Shown piece by piece: positions 10,599-16,779 of a stretch of 16,779 nt of DNA. The translations under genes were made by a program, and so were the position numbers. Below the pieces are notes generated by a model. The model was not told where the DNA came from. It saw only the letters and a program-made list of their open reading frames with translations, and made no database searches. Source of the DNA: Candidatus Tectimicrobiota bacterium (lineage in GTDB: Bacteria > JACPSX01); contig JACPSX010000052.1 in NCBI GenBank assembly GCA_016193065.1, positions 1 to 16,779 on the forward strand. The letters run 5' to 3'. Positions within the stretch are counted from its first letter, which is position 1. Every line of letters starts with the position of its first letter.

Positions 10599-10953
10599 CC
10601 ACGGGTTGTTCTTTGAGTTTCACGAGCTCTTGGAGGAGTCCTGGTCCCGAGCTCAGGAGCCGGAAAAGCAGTTCCTGCAAGCGCTCATCCAGATCGCCGT
10701 GGGGTTTTACCGGCTGCAGGCGCGCAAGGTGCGGGGATGCCTGCAGCTTCTCCGCGAGGGGGAGGAAAAGGCGGGTCCCCTTGCCCCGGCTTGTCTGGGG
10801 CTGGAAGTGCGGGAATTTCTGGGTGGGATTGCCGCCTGCCGTTCGGCAATTGCCCGTCTGGGGGAGCGAGCCCCCGATGAATTTGATTGGGCCTCGATCC
10901 CGTTTATGAGGTCTGTCCACACTTCCCCGGGAATCGCCTCCCGGGATCGATAG
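10498..10953 (+). CDS. DUF309 domain protein
   Basis: The 151-residue product carries the DUF309 signature. It has G-L-F-N-H-G-L-F-F-E-F-H-E-L-L-E-E-S-W at 31-49, then F-L-Q-A-L-I-Q-I-A-V-G-F-Y-R-L-Q at 59-74, and a leucine-rich helix (C-L-Q-L-L-R-E-G-E-E). Family members are small all-helical proteins of unknown biochemical role. The ATG at 10498 is the first start after an in-frame stop at 10453-10455 but has no clear Shine-Dalgarno. It lies inside the preceding ORF, so translation may depend on coupling. The domain begins near residue 25, so a slightly later start is possible. The stop TAG overlaps the ribosome site of glcDE, which starts 12 bases later, a sign of a shared transcript. Confidence 0.85.
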   Translation: MKVRPLPPSRLKPREKIALTDLEKLLRIGAGLFNHGLFFEFHELLEESWSRAQEPEKQFLQALIQIAVGFYRLQARKVRGCLQLLREGEEKAGPLAPACLGLEVREFLGGIAACRSAIARLGERAPDEFDWASIPFMRSVHTSPGIASRDR

Positions 10954-10964
10954 AGGAAAGCCGT

Positions 10965-13610
10965 GTGATCTCCGATCCGGTGCGCCGCGAGCTGGAAAAA
11001 ATTCTAGCGCCTGAAGATGTTCTGACAGATCCGGAGGTTCTGGTGACCTATGCGGGTGACGCGGGCCTCGACCGGGGAATGCCGGATGCCGTGGTCTTCG
11101 TGCACACTGCCGCGGAAATTCAGGCCGTCGTACGCTGCGCGCTGAGGCATCGCATCCCCTTTCTGCCCAGGGCATCGGGGACCTCCCTGAGTGGAGGTCC
11201 GGTCCCATCCTGCGGGGGGATTCTTGTGGAATGCTCCCGGATGAGGACCATCTCCTTTGATTCAGGAAGTAAGAGAGCTTCCGTAGAACCCGGGGTCATT
11301 AACCTGGACCTGCAGAAGGCGCTGGCCTCCTCCGGTCTTTTTTTCCCTCCCGACCCTGCCAGCCAGAGGGCTTCCTGCCTGGGCGGAAACATTGCCGAGA
11401 ACGCGGGTGGGCCCCTGTGCTTCAAGTACGGGGTGACCGGTCATTACGTCCTGGGTCTTGAGGCGGTTCTTCCCGACGGCGGGATCGTGCAGACGGGAGG
11501 TCTCAGCAGCGACTACCCCGAATACGATTTCAGGGGGGTTTTGGTCGGATCGGAAGGGACCCTGGGTATCGTCACCCGGGCCTATCTGCGACTGGTCAAT
11601 GTTCCCGCCGCCGCGGCCACTCTCGTAGCCAGCTTTGACAGCCTGGAAGCGGCAGCCCAAGCCGTCTCTGCGATCATTGCGGCGGGCATCGTGCCCGCCG
11701 CCTTGGAGCTCATGGATCAAACCGTCATCCGCATGATCGAGGATTTTCTTCGCAGTGGGCTCCCGGTGGACGCCGCAGCGATTTTGATTGTAGAGGTCGA
11801 CGGGGCTGAGGAGAGCCTGGTCCCGCAGGGGGAGGAGATCCAGAGGGTCCTTGAGGCAAACGGAAGCCGGAATGTCCGTTGCGCCAGGACCGCCGAGGAG
11901 AGAGAACGGATCTGGTATGCCCGGCGCAGCGTGGCCGGCGCCATCGCCCGTCTTGCCCCGTATCATTACACCCAGGATGGGACCGTGCCGCGCTCCCGGC
12001 TCGCCGAGGTTCTCGTAAAGGTCGGGGACATCGGGCGCCGCTTCGGGCTCTCCATTGGGAATCTGGCCCATGCCGGAGACGGGAACCTCCACCCCCTGAT
12101 CCTCTTTGATCCCCAAGATGCGGAGGAGACCCGCCGGGTTCTGGAGGCCGGGATGGAGATCCTGAGGGAGTGCGTCCGGGCTGGAGGAGTGATCACGGGA
12201 GAGCACGGGGTGGGACTTGAGAAAAAAGAGGCGATGCACCTCATGTACACCCCGGCGGAGTTAAACGCGATGCGTGACCTGAAGAGGATCCTCGATCCCG
12301 AGGGGCTGTGTAATCCGGGCAAGATCTTTCCGGATACGGAATCGTTGCCCGAGCGGGAGGATGTGCAGCCGGCAGAAATTCCCAGGCCGGCTCAAGAGGA
12401 GGAAGTTGCCTCCTGTCTTTTGGAAGCGGCACGGAAGGAAACTCCCGTTTCCGTGGTGGGCGGCGGGACGAAGCACTTCCTGGGAAATGTCTGGAATGAA
12501 GGGACGGTCCGGCTGCTGTCCACGGCGTCCTTCTCAGGAGTCGTTGATTACGCCCCTGAGGATCTGGTGCTCACTGTGGGGGCGGGGACCCCGCTTTCTG
12601 AAATCCATCAGTTTCTGGAGGGGAGCCACCTTCAGTTGCCCTGGAGACACCCCTGGTCCCGGAGTACGGTGGGCGGTGTTCTTGCCTGCAACTGGAATCC
12701 TCCCGGCAGGCTCCGTATCGGGTCTTTAAAGGACCAGGTCTTAGGCCTGCGGGTTGTTCTTCCCCGGGGAGAGATCCTGCACTGCGGGGGCAGAGTGGTG
12801 AAGAACGTGGCGGGATATGACTTGACCAAGCTCTTTATCGGGGCTATGGGGACGCTGGGGGTGATCCTGCAGGCGACTTTGAAGCTCTCTCCCCGGCCCC
12901 AAGAAGAGGCAACGGTCGTCTTTTCGTTCCCTGGTTTGCCTGATGTGGCGGCTGCCGGGACGGCTCTCTTCGGGGATGCCCGGCTGAACCCCGATCTCCT
13001 GATGGCAGTGAGTACTGGAGGAGACCAGATTCTCGAAGAGACTCTGGGAGTCAGGGGCCACGTTCTCATCGTCTCTCTTCAGGGGAGGAAGGAAGAAGTC
13101 AGTGCGGGTCTTCGTAGATTGGAAGCGGAGAGATCAGGCTTGCGGCCGCTGGCCTTTTCCCCGGAGAAAGGGAGCGGAGTACACCTATGGGGATCGTTTG
13201 TGGAAACCGGTGTCCGTCAGGCCCTCGAGAATGGCACGGATTCCCTCTTTGTAAAAGGGGGTGTTCCCGGGCAAAGTCTTTTCTCCTTCCTGCAGGAGCT
13301 GGATCGGAAGGTCAGCGAATGCGGAGGGGTCCTTGCTTGTTGCGTGGAAATTGGCTTTGGTGTGTTTTATGCTTTTTTGAAATTTTCCGGCGCCGACCCG
13401 AAGGATCTCTCGGCGCTGTCCCGCGCCATGTCCCAGCGGGTTTCGGAACTGGGGGGCTATTGGATCCTGGCGGCGGCCTCCGATCAGGTCAAAGCCGGCC
13501 TTGATATCTGGGGGGAGACGAGGCCTGCTTTCTCACTGATGAAGGCTTTGAAAAGCACCTGGGATCCGAGCCACATCCTCAATCGCGGCCGGTTTGCCGG
13601 TTTCATCTGA
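10965..13610 (+). CDS. glcDE: Glycolate oxidase, fused GlcD-GlcE subunits
   Basis: The enzyme oxidises glycolate (or a related 2-hydroxyacid) to glyoxylate, passing electrons through FAD and normally an Fe-S subunit, GlcF. The 881-residue protein joins two FAD-binding subunits that are separate in E. coli. Residues 1-457 are GlcD: P-F-L-P-R-A-S-G-T-S-L-S-G-G (65-78), G-G-N-I-A-E-N-A-G-G (140-149), V-G-S-E-G-T-L-G-I-V-T (194-204), H-A-G-D-G-N-L-H (369-376) and T-G-E-H-G-V-G (411-417). Residues about 475-881 are GlcE: V-V-G-G-G-T-K (497-503), S-T-V-G-G-V-L-A (567-574), G-R-V-V-K-N-V-A-G-Y-D-L-T-K-L (609-623) and M-G-T-L-G-V (628-633). GTG 10965 has AGAGGAAAG just upstream; the longer frame from TTG 10887 would overlap DUF309. 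No frameshift or internal stop marks the junction. No glcF lies nearby. The TTC-ATC-TGA end is duplicated at 14010-14018 by the adjacent element. Confidence 0.93.
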   Translation: MISDPVRRELEKILAPEDVLTDPEVLVTYAGDAGLDRGMPDAVVFVHTAAEIQAVVRCALRHRIPFLPRASGTSLSGGPVPSCGGILVECSRMRTISFDSGSKRASVEPGVINLDLQKALASSGLFFPPDPASQRASCLGGNIAENAGGPLCFKYGVTGHYVLGLEAVLPDGGIVQTGGLSSDYPEYDFRGVLVGSEGTLGIVTRAYLRLVNVPAAAATLVASFDSLEAAAQAVSAIIAAGIVPAALELMDQTVIRMIEDFLRSGLPVDAAAILIVEVDGAEESLVPQGEEIQRVLEANGSRNVRCARTAEERERIWYARRSVAGAIARLAPYHYTQDGTVPRSRLAEVLVKVGDIGRRFGLSIGNLAHAGDGNLHPLILFDPQDAEETRRVLEAGMEILRECVRAGGVITGEHGVGLEKKEAMHLMYTPAELNAMRDLKRILDPEGLCNPGKIFPDTESLPEREDVQPAEIPRPAQEEEVASCLLEAARKETPVSVVGGGTKHFLGNVWNEGTVRLLSTASFSGVVDYAPEDLVLTVGAGTPLSEIHQFLEGSHLQLPWRHPWSRSTVGGVLACNWNPPGRLRIGSLKDQVLGLRVVLPRGEILHCGGRVVKNVAGYDLTKLFIGAMGTLGVILQATLKLSPRPQEEATVVFSFPGLPDVAAAGTALFGDARLNPDLLMAVSTGGDQILEETLGVRGHVLIVSLQGRKEEVSAGLRRLEAERSGLRPLAFSPEKGSGVHLWGSFVETGVRQALENGTDSLFVKGGVPGQSLFSFLQELDRKVSECGGVLACCVEIGFGVFYAFLKFSGADPKDLSALSRAMSQRVSELGGYWILAAASDQVKAGLDIWGETRPAFSLMKALKSTWDPSHILNRGRFAGFI
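13602..13610 (+). repeat. 9-bp direct repeat, left copy (target-site duplication)
   Basis: TTCATCTGA is the last Phe-Ile pair and stop of glcDE. The identical 9 bases recur at 14010-14018, immediately outside the other end of element C. Confidence 0.8.
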
Positions 13611-14009
13611 CTTGCCCACTCCCAGTTTTTGGAGCTCCATAGCCGGGGGGACTGCCTCCCGCCCCTCGCTTCACGCCTCCCGTAGCGACCCTTGTCGGGG
13701 CGCCCAGGGTGGGAGCCCTCCGCTACCGCCACGATAAGTGTTCAGCTATCTGCAAGCGCGTCCAGGCTGCGCGGTTTCCCATCCCTGGCCGCTCCCGTTG
13801 GGTCCCCGCTGCTCCCGGCAGTTTCGCTCAGGGCGGGAAGGTCAGTCCCCTTTGGGCTCTTTCTCCGAGGGAGTTGCCCCCGCAGGCGACCTAAGAGGTT
13901 TCGGGTCAGAAGAGACTCGATCCAGCTGACAAATCTACCGCCGAAAGCTCTTCGGGAGCCCAAGGGGGCACTCCCGAGGATGCCGAAGAGAAAGTGGGGG
14001 TGGGCAAGC
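13611..14009 (+). mobile_element. Element C, MITE-like non-autonomous insertion
   Basis: The left end CTTGCCCACTCCCAGTTTTT (13611-13630) and the right end 13990-14008, read in reverse as CTTGCCCACCCCCACTTTC, are imperfect terminal inverted repeats of about 19 bp. Directly outside lie identical 9-bp repeats, TTCATCTGA. The element is about 400 bp, has no transposase and no credible ORF, and shares its interior with element B. The block at 13678-13735 (GTAGCGACCC to CTACCGCC) resembles palindromic intergenic repeats common in environmental genomes, from memory. The interior module 13864-13980 has the paired-arm structure given separately. Together this fits a MITE moved by a transposase encoded elsewhere. 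It explains the whole gap between glcDE and the next gene. Confidence 0.8.
13864..13980 (+). other. Paired-arm module (possible RNA or cruciform stem) in element C
   Basis: GGGAGTTGCCCCC (13869-13881) pairs with GGGGGCACTCCC (13964-13975): 6 bp, one bulged T, then 6 bp. The stem extends outward through a GA/GA internal loop to TCC-GGA and inward through a 3x3 loop to GGC-GCC. The equivalent arms in B (9312-9323 and 9219-9229) pair the same way with one base pair fewer. Confidence 0.6.
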
Positions 14010-14018
14010 TTCATCTGA
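14010..14018 (+). repeat. 9-bp direct repeat, right copy (target-site duplication)
   Basis: TTCATCTGA, identical to 13602-13610, follows the right terminal repeat of element C. Removing 13611-14018 would restore a glcDE stop lying only about 3 bp before the TTGACA at 14022. Confidence 0.8.
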
Positions 14019-14021
14019 GCA

Positions 14022-14050
14022 TTGACATGAGAGTTGAATTCATTTACTTT
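14022..14050 (+). promoter_or_regulatory. Candidate promoter for the Lon-N-domain gene
   Basis: A perfect TTGACA (14022-14027), a 17-bp spacer and TACTTT (14045-14050; weak, but T1, A2 and T6 are kept). The start of transcription would be near 14057. That makes the in-frame TTG at 14034 impossible as a start and the ATG at 14058 leaderless. Confidence 0.4.
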
Positions 14051-14090
14051 GCAGCCTATGGGAGACCAGGGGATAGGAGACCGCGGTGAA

Positions 14091-14744
14091 GTGAAATGGA
14101 TCCCCCAAGTGATTCCTATTTTCCCCTTGCCCGATGTGGTGTTTTTCCCCGAGACGTTTCTCCCCCTCCACATCTTTGAGCCCCGCTACCGGCAGATGGT
14201 TCAAGACTGCCTTGAGGACCGGCCTTTTATCGGCATGGCGCTCCTGCGTGAGGGCTGGGAGCCGAACTATTACGGAGCCCCTCCTGTCTATCCCCTGGGC
14301 TGCGTGGGGGAAATCATTCACTCCGAGAAGCTATCCGACGGGCGCTACAACATTGTCCTGCGTGGTCTGAAGAAGTATGAAATCCTGGAAGAACTCTTTC
14401 ATCGCAGCTATCGCCAGGCCTTGGTGGGTTTCCGCGACCTCCCGGAGGAAGAAGCCTCCCTCCCGGAGTCCGTTCGCGAGGAACTGGAATCCCTGATGCG
14501 GCGGTATTCCAGACTCATCGATCAAGAAATAGCCGTTGACAACCTTCTTGCCATGGGCCTAGAATCCACTGCCTTGTTAAATACTCTCTCCTCCGTGCTC
14601 CCTCTCCCTCCAGGGGAAAAGTACTTTCTTCTGGAGTCCGAGAATCCTTCCCAGCATTGCGGAAGGCTGCTGGATCTTTTGCGCTTCAACATTATTGCGC
14701 TTCAGGGTGGAAGGGGTCCCAGCGGCCCCCCTCTTGTGCATTAA
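14091..14744 (+). CDS. Lon N-terminal (substrate-binding) domain protein, stand-alone
   Basis: The 217-residue product matches the stand-alone LonSB family (N-terminal domain of Lon protease) without ATPase or protease parts. It shows I-P-I-F-P-L-P-D-V-V-F-F-P at about 8-20, the family hallmark L-P-L-H-I-F-E-P-R-Y-R-Q-M at 24-36, and G-C-V-G-E-I-I-H near 81, followed by Y-N-I-V-L-R-G. A C-terminal helical bundle ends in L-L-D-L-L-R-F-N. Its function is not established; binding of unfolded or specific protein segments is inferred from Lon. GTG 14091 is chosen because AGGAGA lies 10 nt upstream and homologues usually begin just before the I-P-L-F-P-L motif. ATG 14058 and TTG 14034 are in-frame alternatives. 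The next gene follows after 90 bp on the same strand and may be co-transcribed. Confidence 0.9.
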   Translation: MKWIPQVIPIFPLPDVVFFPETFLPLHIFEPRYRQMVQDCLEDRPFIGMALLREGWEPNYYGAPPVYPLGCVGEIIHSEKLSDGRYNIVLRGLKKYEILEELFHRSYRQALVGFRDLPEEEASLPESVREELESLMRRYSRLIDQEIAVDNLLAMGLESTALLNTLSSVLPLPPGEKYFLLESENPSQHCGRLLDLLRFNIIALQGGRGPSGPPLVH

Positions 14745-14834
14745 ATTCTCGGGGTGATGTGCCGGGCATCTACTGAGAGGGAACTTCTTGCGGATACGAA
14801 CAGACGGCCTCCTGATTCTGAAAGGAGGGCGGTC

Positions 14835-16328
14835 ATGAAAGTGGCCATCGTCGGGCTTGGCGAAGCCGGGGCGGAGCTATTAAAAAACCTGGCCCGCCAT
14901 CAGGCGGTCCACTTGGTCAGTGCAGTGGAGAGCAGTCCGCTTGCCCCCGGAGTGGCGCTAGCCCGCTCCTTGAGGATCCCGATCACGGCGGACCTGGATT
15001 CCCTGCTTTCCCGGAAGGGGATCGATTTGTATGTGGAGACCAGCGGCAGCCGGGAAGCCTTCGAGTCGCTCCGCCAAAAAGCAGGTCCCGACGTTGAGGT
15101 TCTGGGCCCCGTGGGAACCAAGATGTTCCTGAAGCTGCTGGGAAGGGAATCGGGTTCGGCTCTCACCAGCCTGGAAGCAAGCGAGGAGGGCCATCTTCGA
15201 GAGCAACTCATGCAGTCCGAAAAGCTGGCTGCCATGGGGCAGATCATGGCCGGGCTGGCCCACGAGCTCAACAACCCGCTGACCAGCATCATCGGCTACT
15301 GCGAGCTGGCCCTGGAGCGGATGCGTACGGGGAAGCACAAGGACTACGTGTCCAAGGTACTGCAAGAAGCAGATCGGGCCGCTAAGATTGTTCAGCACCT
15401 GGTGGCCTTTGCCCGGAAGCACAAGCCTGAAAAGGAAGTCGTGAACCTCAATGAGCTCCTCGATGCCACCCTGGCTCTCCAGGACTACTCTTTGCGGGTT
15501 AGCGGGATTCAGGTCCTCCGGGAACTGGATCCCGACCTGCCGATGACGACCGTTGACGCCCACCAGCTCCAGCAGGTGTTTCTCAACCTCCTGATCAACG
15601 CCGAGCAGGCCATCCGGGATTCGGGCAAGGGAGGGATCATACGCATCCGCAGCTTTGCAGCAAAGGATGGGGCTCGGGCCGTCATTGAGATCACGGACGA
15701 CGGTCCCGGCGTTCCCATGGAGAACCAGCAGAAGCTCTTTGAGCCCTTCTTCACCACGAAAGAGGTCGGCAGAGGGACTGGACTGGGGCTGTCGATTTCC
15801 CAGGGGATCGTACGAAGTCACGGCGGGCACATTTACGTGCGCTCCAAGTCAGGGGCGGGGGCGACCTTTGGGGTTGATCTGCCGGCGGCTTCCCAGGAGA
15901 CTTCGCCGCGGGTGCGAGGCAAGGGAAGAGTCGAGAAGCGGGAAGGGGGGGGCGATATTTTAATTGTCGACGACGAAGAGACAGTCCTGGAGGTCATGGT
16001 GGAAATTCTTCAGGCGGATGGCTATCGCCCCGATGTGGCTACCGACGGCCAGAGAGCTCTCGATATGGTCCTCGCGAAACCCTATGATCTCATGATCACC
16101 GACGTGCGCATGCCGGGCATGGATGGCCCGAGGATTCATCAGGAACTCCTGGCCCGGGACCCGGAGCTGGCCAGGCGCTGTCTGTTCACAACGGGAGACA
16201 CCCTCAATCCGGAAGTGCGGAAGTTTTTTCAGCGTACCGGCTGCCCGTACCTGCACAAACCATTTTCCTCGAAGGATCTGCGGGGGGCCGTCCGCCGGGC
16301 CTTACGGGGTGAAGGAGGTCCCTGTTAG
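14835..16328 (+). CDS. Hybrid histidine kinase with N-terminal Rossmann domain and C-terminal receiver
   Basis: The 497-residue protein lacks membrane spans, so it is cytoplasmic. Residues 1 to about 105 look like a dinucleotide-binding Rossmann domain: V-A-I-V-G-L-G-E-A-G with Gly7, Gly9 and Gly12, then D-L-Y-V-E-T-S-G and V-L-G-P-V-G, as in homoserine or aspartate dehydrogenase N-domains. The kinase core follows. It has phospho-acceptor His143 in G-L-A-H-E-L-N-N-P-L, N-box Asn251 and Asn255, G1 D-D-G-P-G (288-292), F-box F-E-P-F-F-T-T-K (302-309) and G2 G-R-G-T-G-L-G-L-S (312-320). The receiver (about 373-492) has Asp379-Asp380, phospho-acceptor Asp423 (I-T-D-V-R-M-P-G), Thr453 and Lys475 (H-K-P-F). 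All catalytic residues are present. ATG 14835 has AAGGAGGG 6 nt upstream; the frame is open further up, but those starts have no comparable site. No separate DNA-binding output regulator lies nearby. Sensing of NAD(P)H or a related ligand is inferred. Confidence 0.93.
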   Translation: MKVAIVGLGEAGAELLKNLARHQAVHLVSAVESSPLAPGVALARSLRIPITADLDSLLSRKGIDLYVETSGSREAFESLRQKAGPDVEVLGPVGTKMFLKLLGRESGSALTSLEASEEGHLREQLMQSEKLAAMGQIMAGLAHELNNPLTSIIGYCELALERMRTGKHKDYVSKVLQEADRAAKIVQHLVAFARKHKPEKEVVNLNELLDATLALQDYSLRVSGIQVLRELDPDLPMTTVDAHQLQQVFLNLLINAEQAIRDSGKGGIIRIRSFAAKDGARAVIEITDDGPGVPMENQQKLFEPFFTTKEVGRGTGLGLSISQGIVRSHGGHIYVRSKSGAGATFGVDLPAASQETSPRVRGKGRVEKREGGGDILIVDDEETVLEVMVEILQADGYRPDVATDGQRALDMVLAKPYDLMITDVRMPGMDGPRIHQELLARDPELARRCLFTTGDTLNPEVRKFFQRTGCPYLHKPFSSKDLRGAVRRALRGEGGPC

Positions 16329-16336
16329 GGAGAGGT

Positions 16337-16779
16337 TCACCGGGGGCTCGTGGTGGTGATCAGCAAGTACCAGATCATCAGCTCCTCCGGCCCGCTAGCG
16401 GCAAAATCATGAGCGATTCCCGAGGAGATACGGACCACAGTTCCTGCCTTCAGGAGTATCATCTCCGTCTTCTCTGCCCGGTTTAGCCGCAAGCGCCCTT
16501 GGCCTGAGAGCACGTGGCAAACCACATCTTTGTCCGTGTGAACGATCTGCTTAGGATCCGGCTCCGGTTGGGGTTGGAAGGAGATCAGTCCGCTTTCATA
16601 CCGTTCCCCTCGAAAGCAGACGCGCCGGGCTAATTCCCGGCTGAGCCGCTCAAGCTTGTTCCTCAGATTCTCGAGCTCCAACACCTCGACCCCTTGGCCC
16701 GGGGAATCCTTCTCTCGCCCGGGGGTATTCCTCAACAGGCTCGGCAGTTCCCGGACCAGGTCCTCCTGAGTAAATACCT
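16337..16779 (-). CDS. Cupin-domain protein (5' partial)
   Basis: The frame runs from the right edge, without a start, to TGA 16339-16337; 146 residues are visible. The TTG at 16735 could be used, but sensible sequence continues upstream (T-Q-E-D-L-V-R-E-L-P-S-L-L), so the start probably lies beyond the window. A charged helix (L-E-L-E-N-L-R-N-K-L-E-R-L) precedes a single cupin barrel. Cupin motif 1 is represented by H-T-D-K-D-V-V-C-H-V-L-S-G-Q-G, and motif 2 by S-S-G-I-A-H-D-F. The His and Asp residues could bind metal, but the usual HxH is replaced by H-T-D, so activity is uncertain. The stop is 8 bp from that of the convergent kinase gene, with no terminator hairpin between them. No specific substrate can be named. 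Confidence 0.82.
   Translation of the reverse strand, partial: VFTQEDLVRELPSLLRNTPGREKDSPGQGVEVLELENLRNKLERLSRELARRVCFRGERYESGLISFQPQPEPDPKQIVHTDKDVVCHVLSGQGRLRLNRAEKTEMILLKAGTVVRISSGIAHDFAASGPEELMIWYLLITTTSPR

Noticed and set aside
10887-10964. TTG start giving glcDE 26 more residues
   Set aside because: It would overlap the DUF309 end by 67 bp and has no ribosome site, while GTG 10965 has AGAGGAAAG at good spacing.
11262-12239. 325-codon frame on the - strand
   Set aside because: It is antisense to glcDE, which has clear family motifs; no motif or ribosome site supports the antisense frame.
14958-15830. 290-codon frame on the - strand
   Set aside because: It is antisense to the histidine kinase core and has no recognisable features.

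Overview
The window is a compact, GC-rich bacterial chromosome segment, probably from a Gram-negative-type or deep-branching environmental lineage. The GlcD-GlcE fusion, the hybrid kinase and the GC-rich intergenic repeats recall NC10, Deltaproteobacteria or Tectomicrobia genomes, but I cannot assign a taxon. There are no tRNA or rRNA genes, no CRISPR array and no transposase gene.

Layout. Bases 1-1848 hold the 3' end of a large surface-type protein, with 161-residue Ala/Gln/Thr repeats, a Pro/Thr linker and a nidogen-like C-terminal domain. A small unknown gene (2048-2281, -) lies downstream of gltB, the glutamate synthase large subunit (2433-6974, -). gltB is divergent from an Lrp/AsnC regulator (7242-7709, +). 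The two promoters are arranged head to head, and their -35 boxes form an inverted repeat. An M24 aminopeptidase gene (7993-9123, -) is flanked by inverted copies of an intergenic repeat. A + strand gene set follows: an NTF2/SnoaL-like protein, a doubtful small ORF, a DUF309 protein and a natural GlcD-GlcE fusion (10965-13610). Next come a Lon-N-domain protein and a hybrid histidine kinase with an N-terminal Rossmann domain. A cupin gene on the - strand runs off the right edge.

The most interesting part is the non-coding DNA. Three related modular elements (A about 7791-7980, B about 9211-9773, C 13611-14009) fill the long intergenic gaps. C looks like a non-autonomous insertion. It has imperfect terminal inverted repeats of about 19 bp and is flanked by a 9-bp direct repeat, TTCATCTGA. 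The left copy of that repeat is the last two codons plus the stop codon of glcDE. Inside B and C, two arms about 90-110 nt apart can form an 11-12 bp stem with one bulge. A one-base insertion in the left arm of C is matched by one in its right arm, so pairing is kept.

How the genes may work together: Lrp next to gltB suggests amino-acid-responsive control of ammonium assimilation. The glycolate oxidase fusion suggests 2-hydroxyacid oxidation, with the Fe-S partner GlcF encoded elsewhere. The Rossmann-kinase-receiver protein could sense a nucleotide cofactor. The last two statements are inference.
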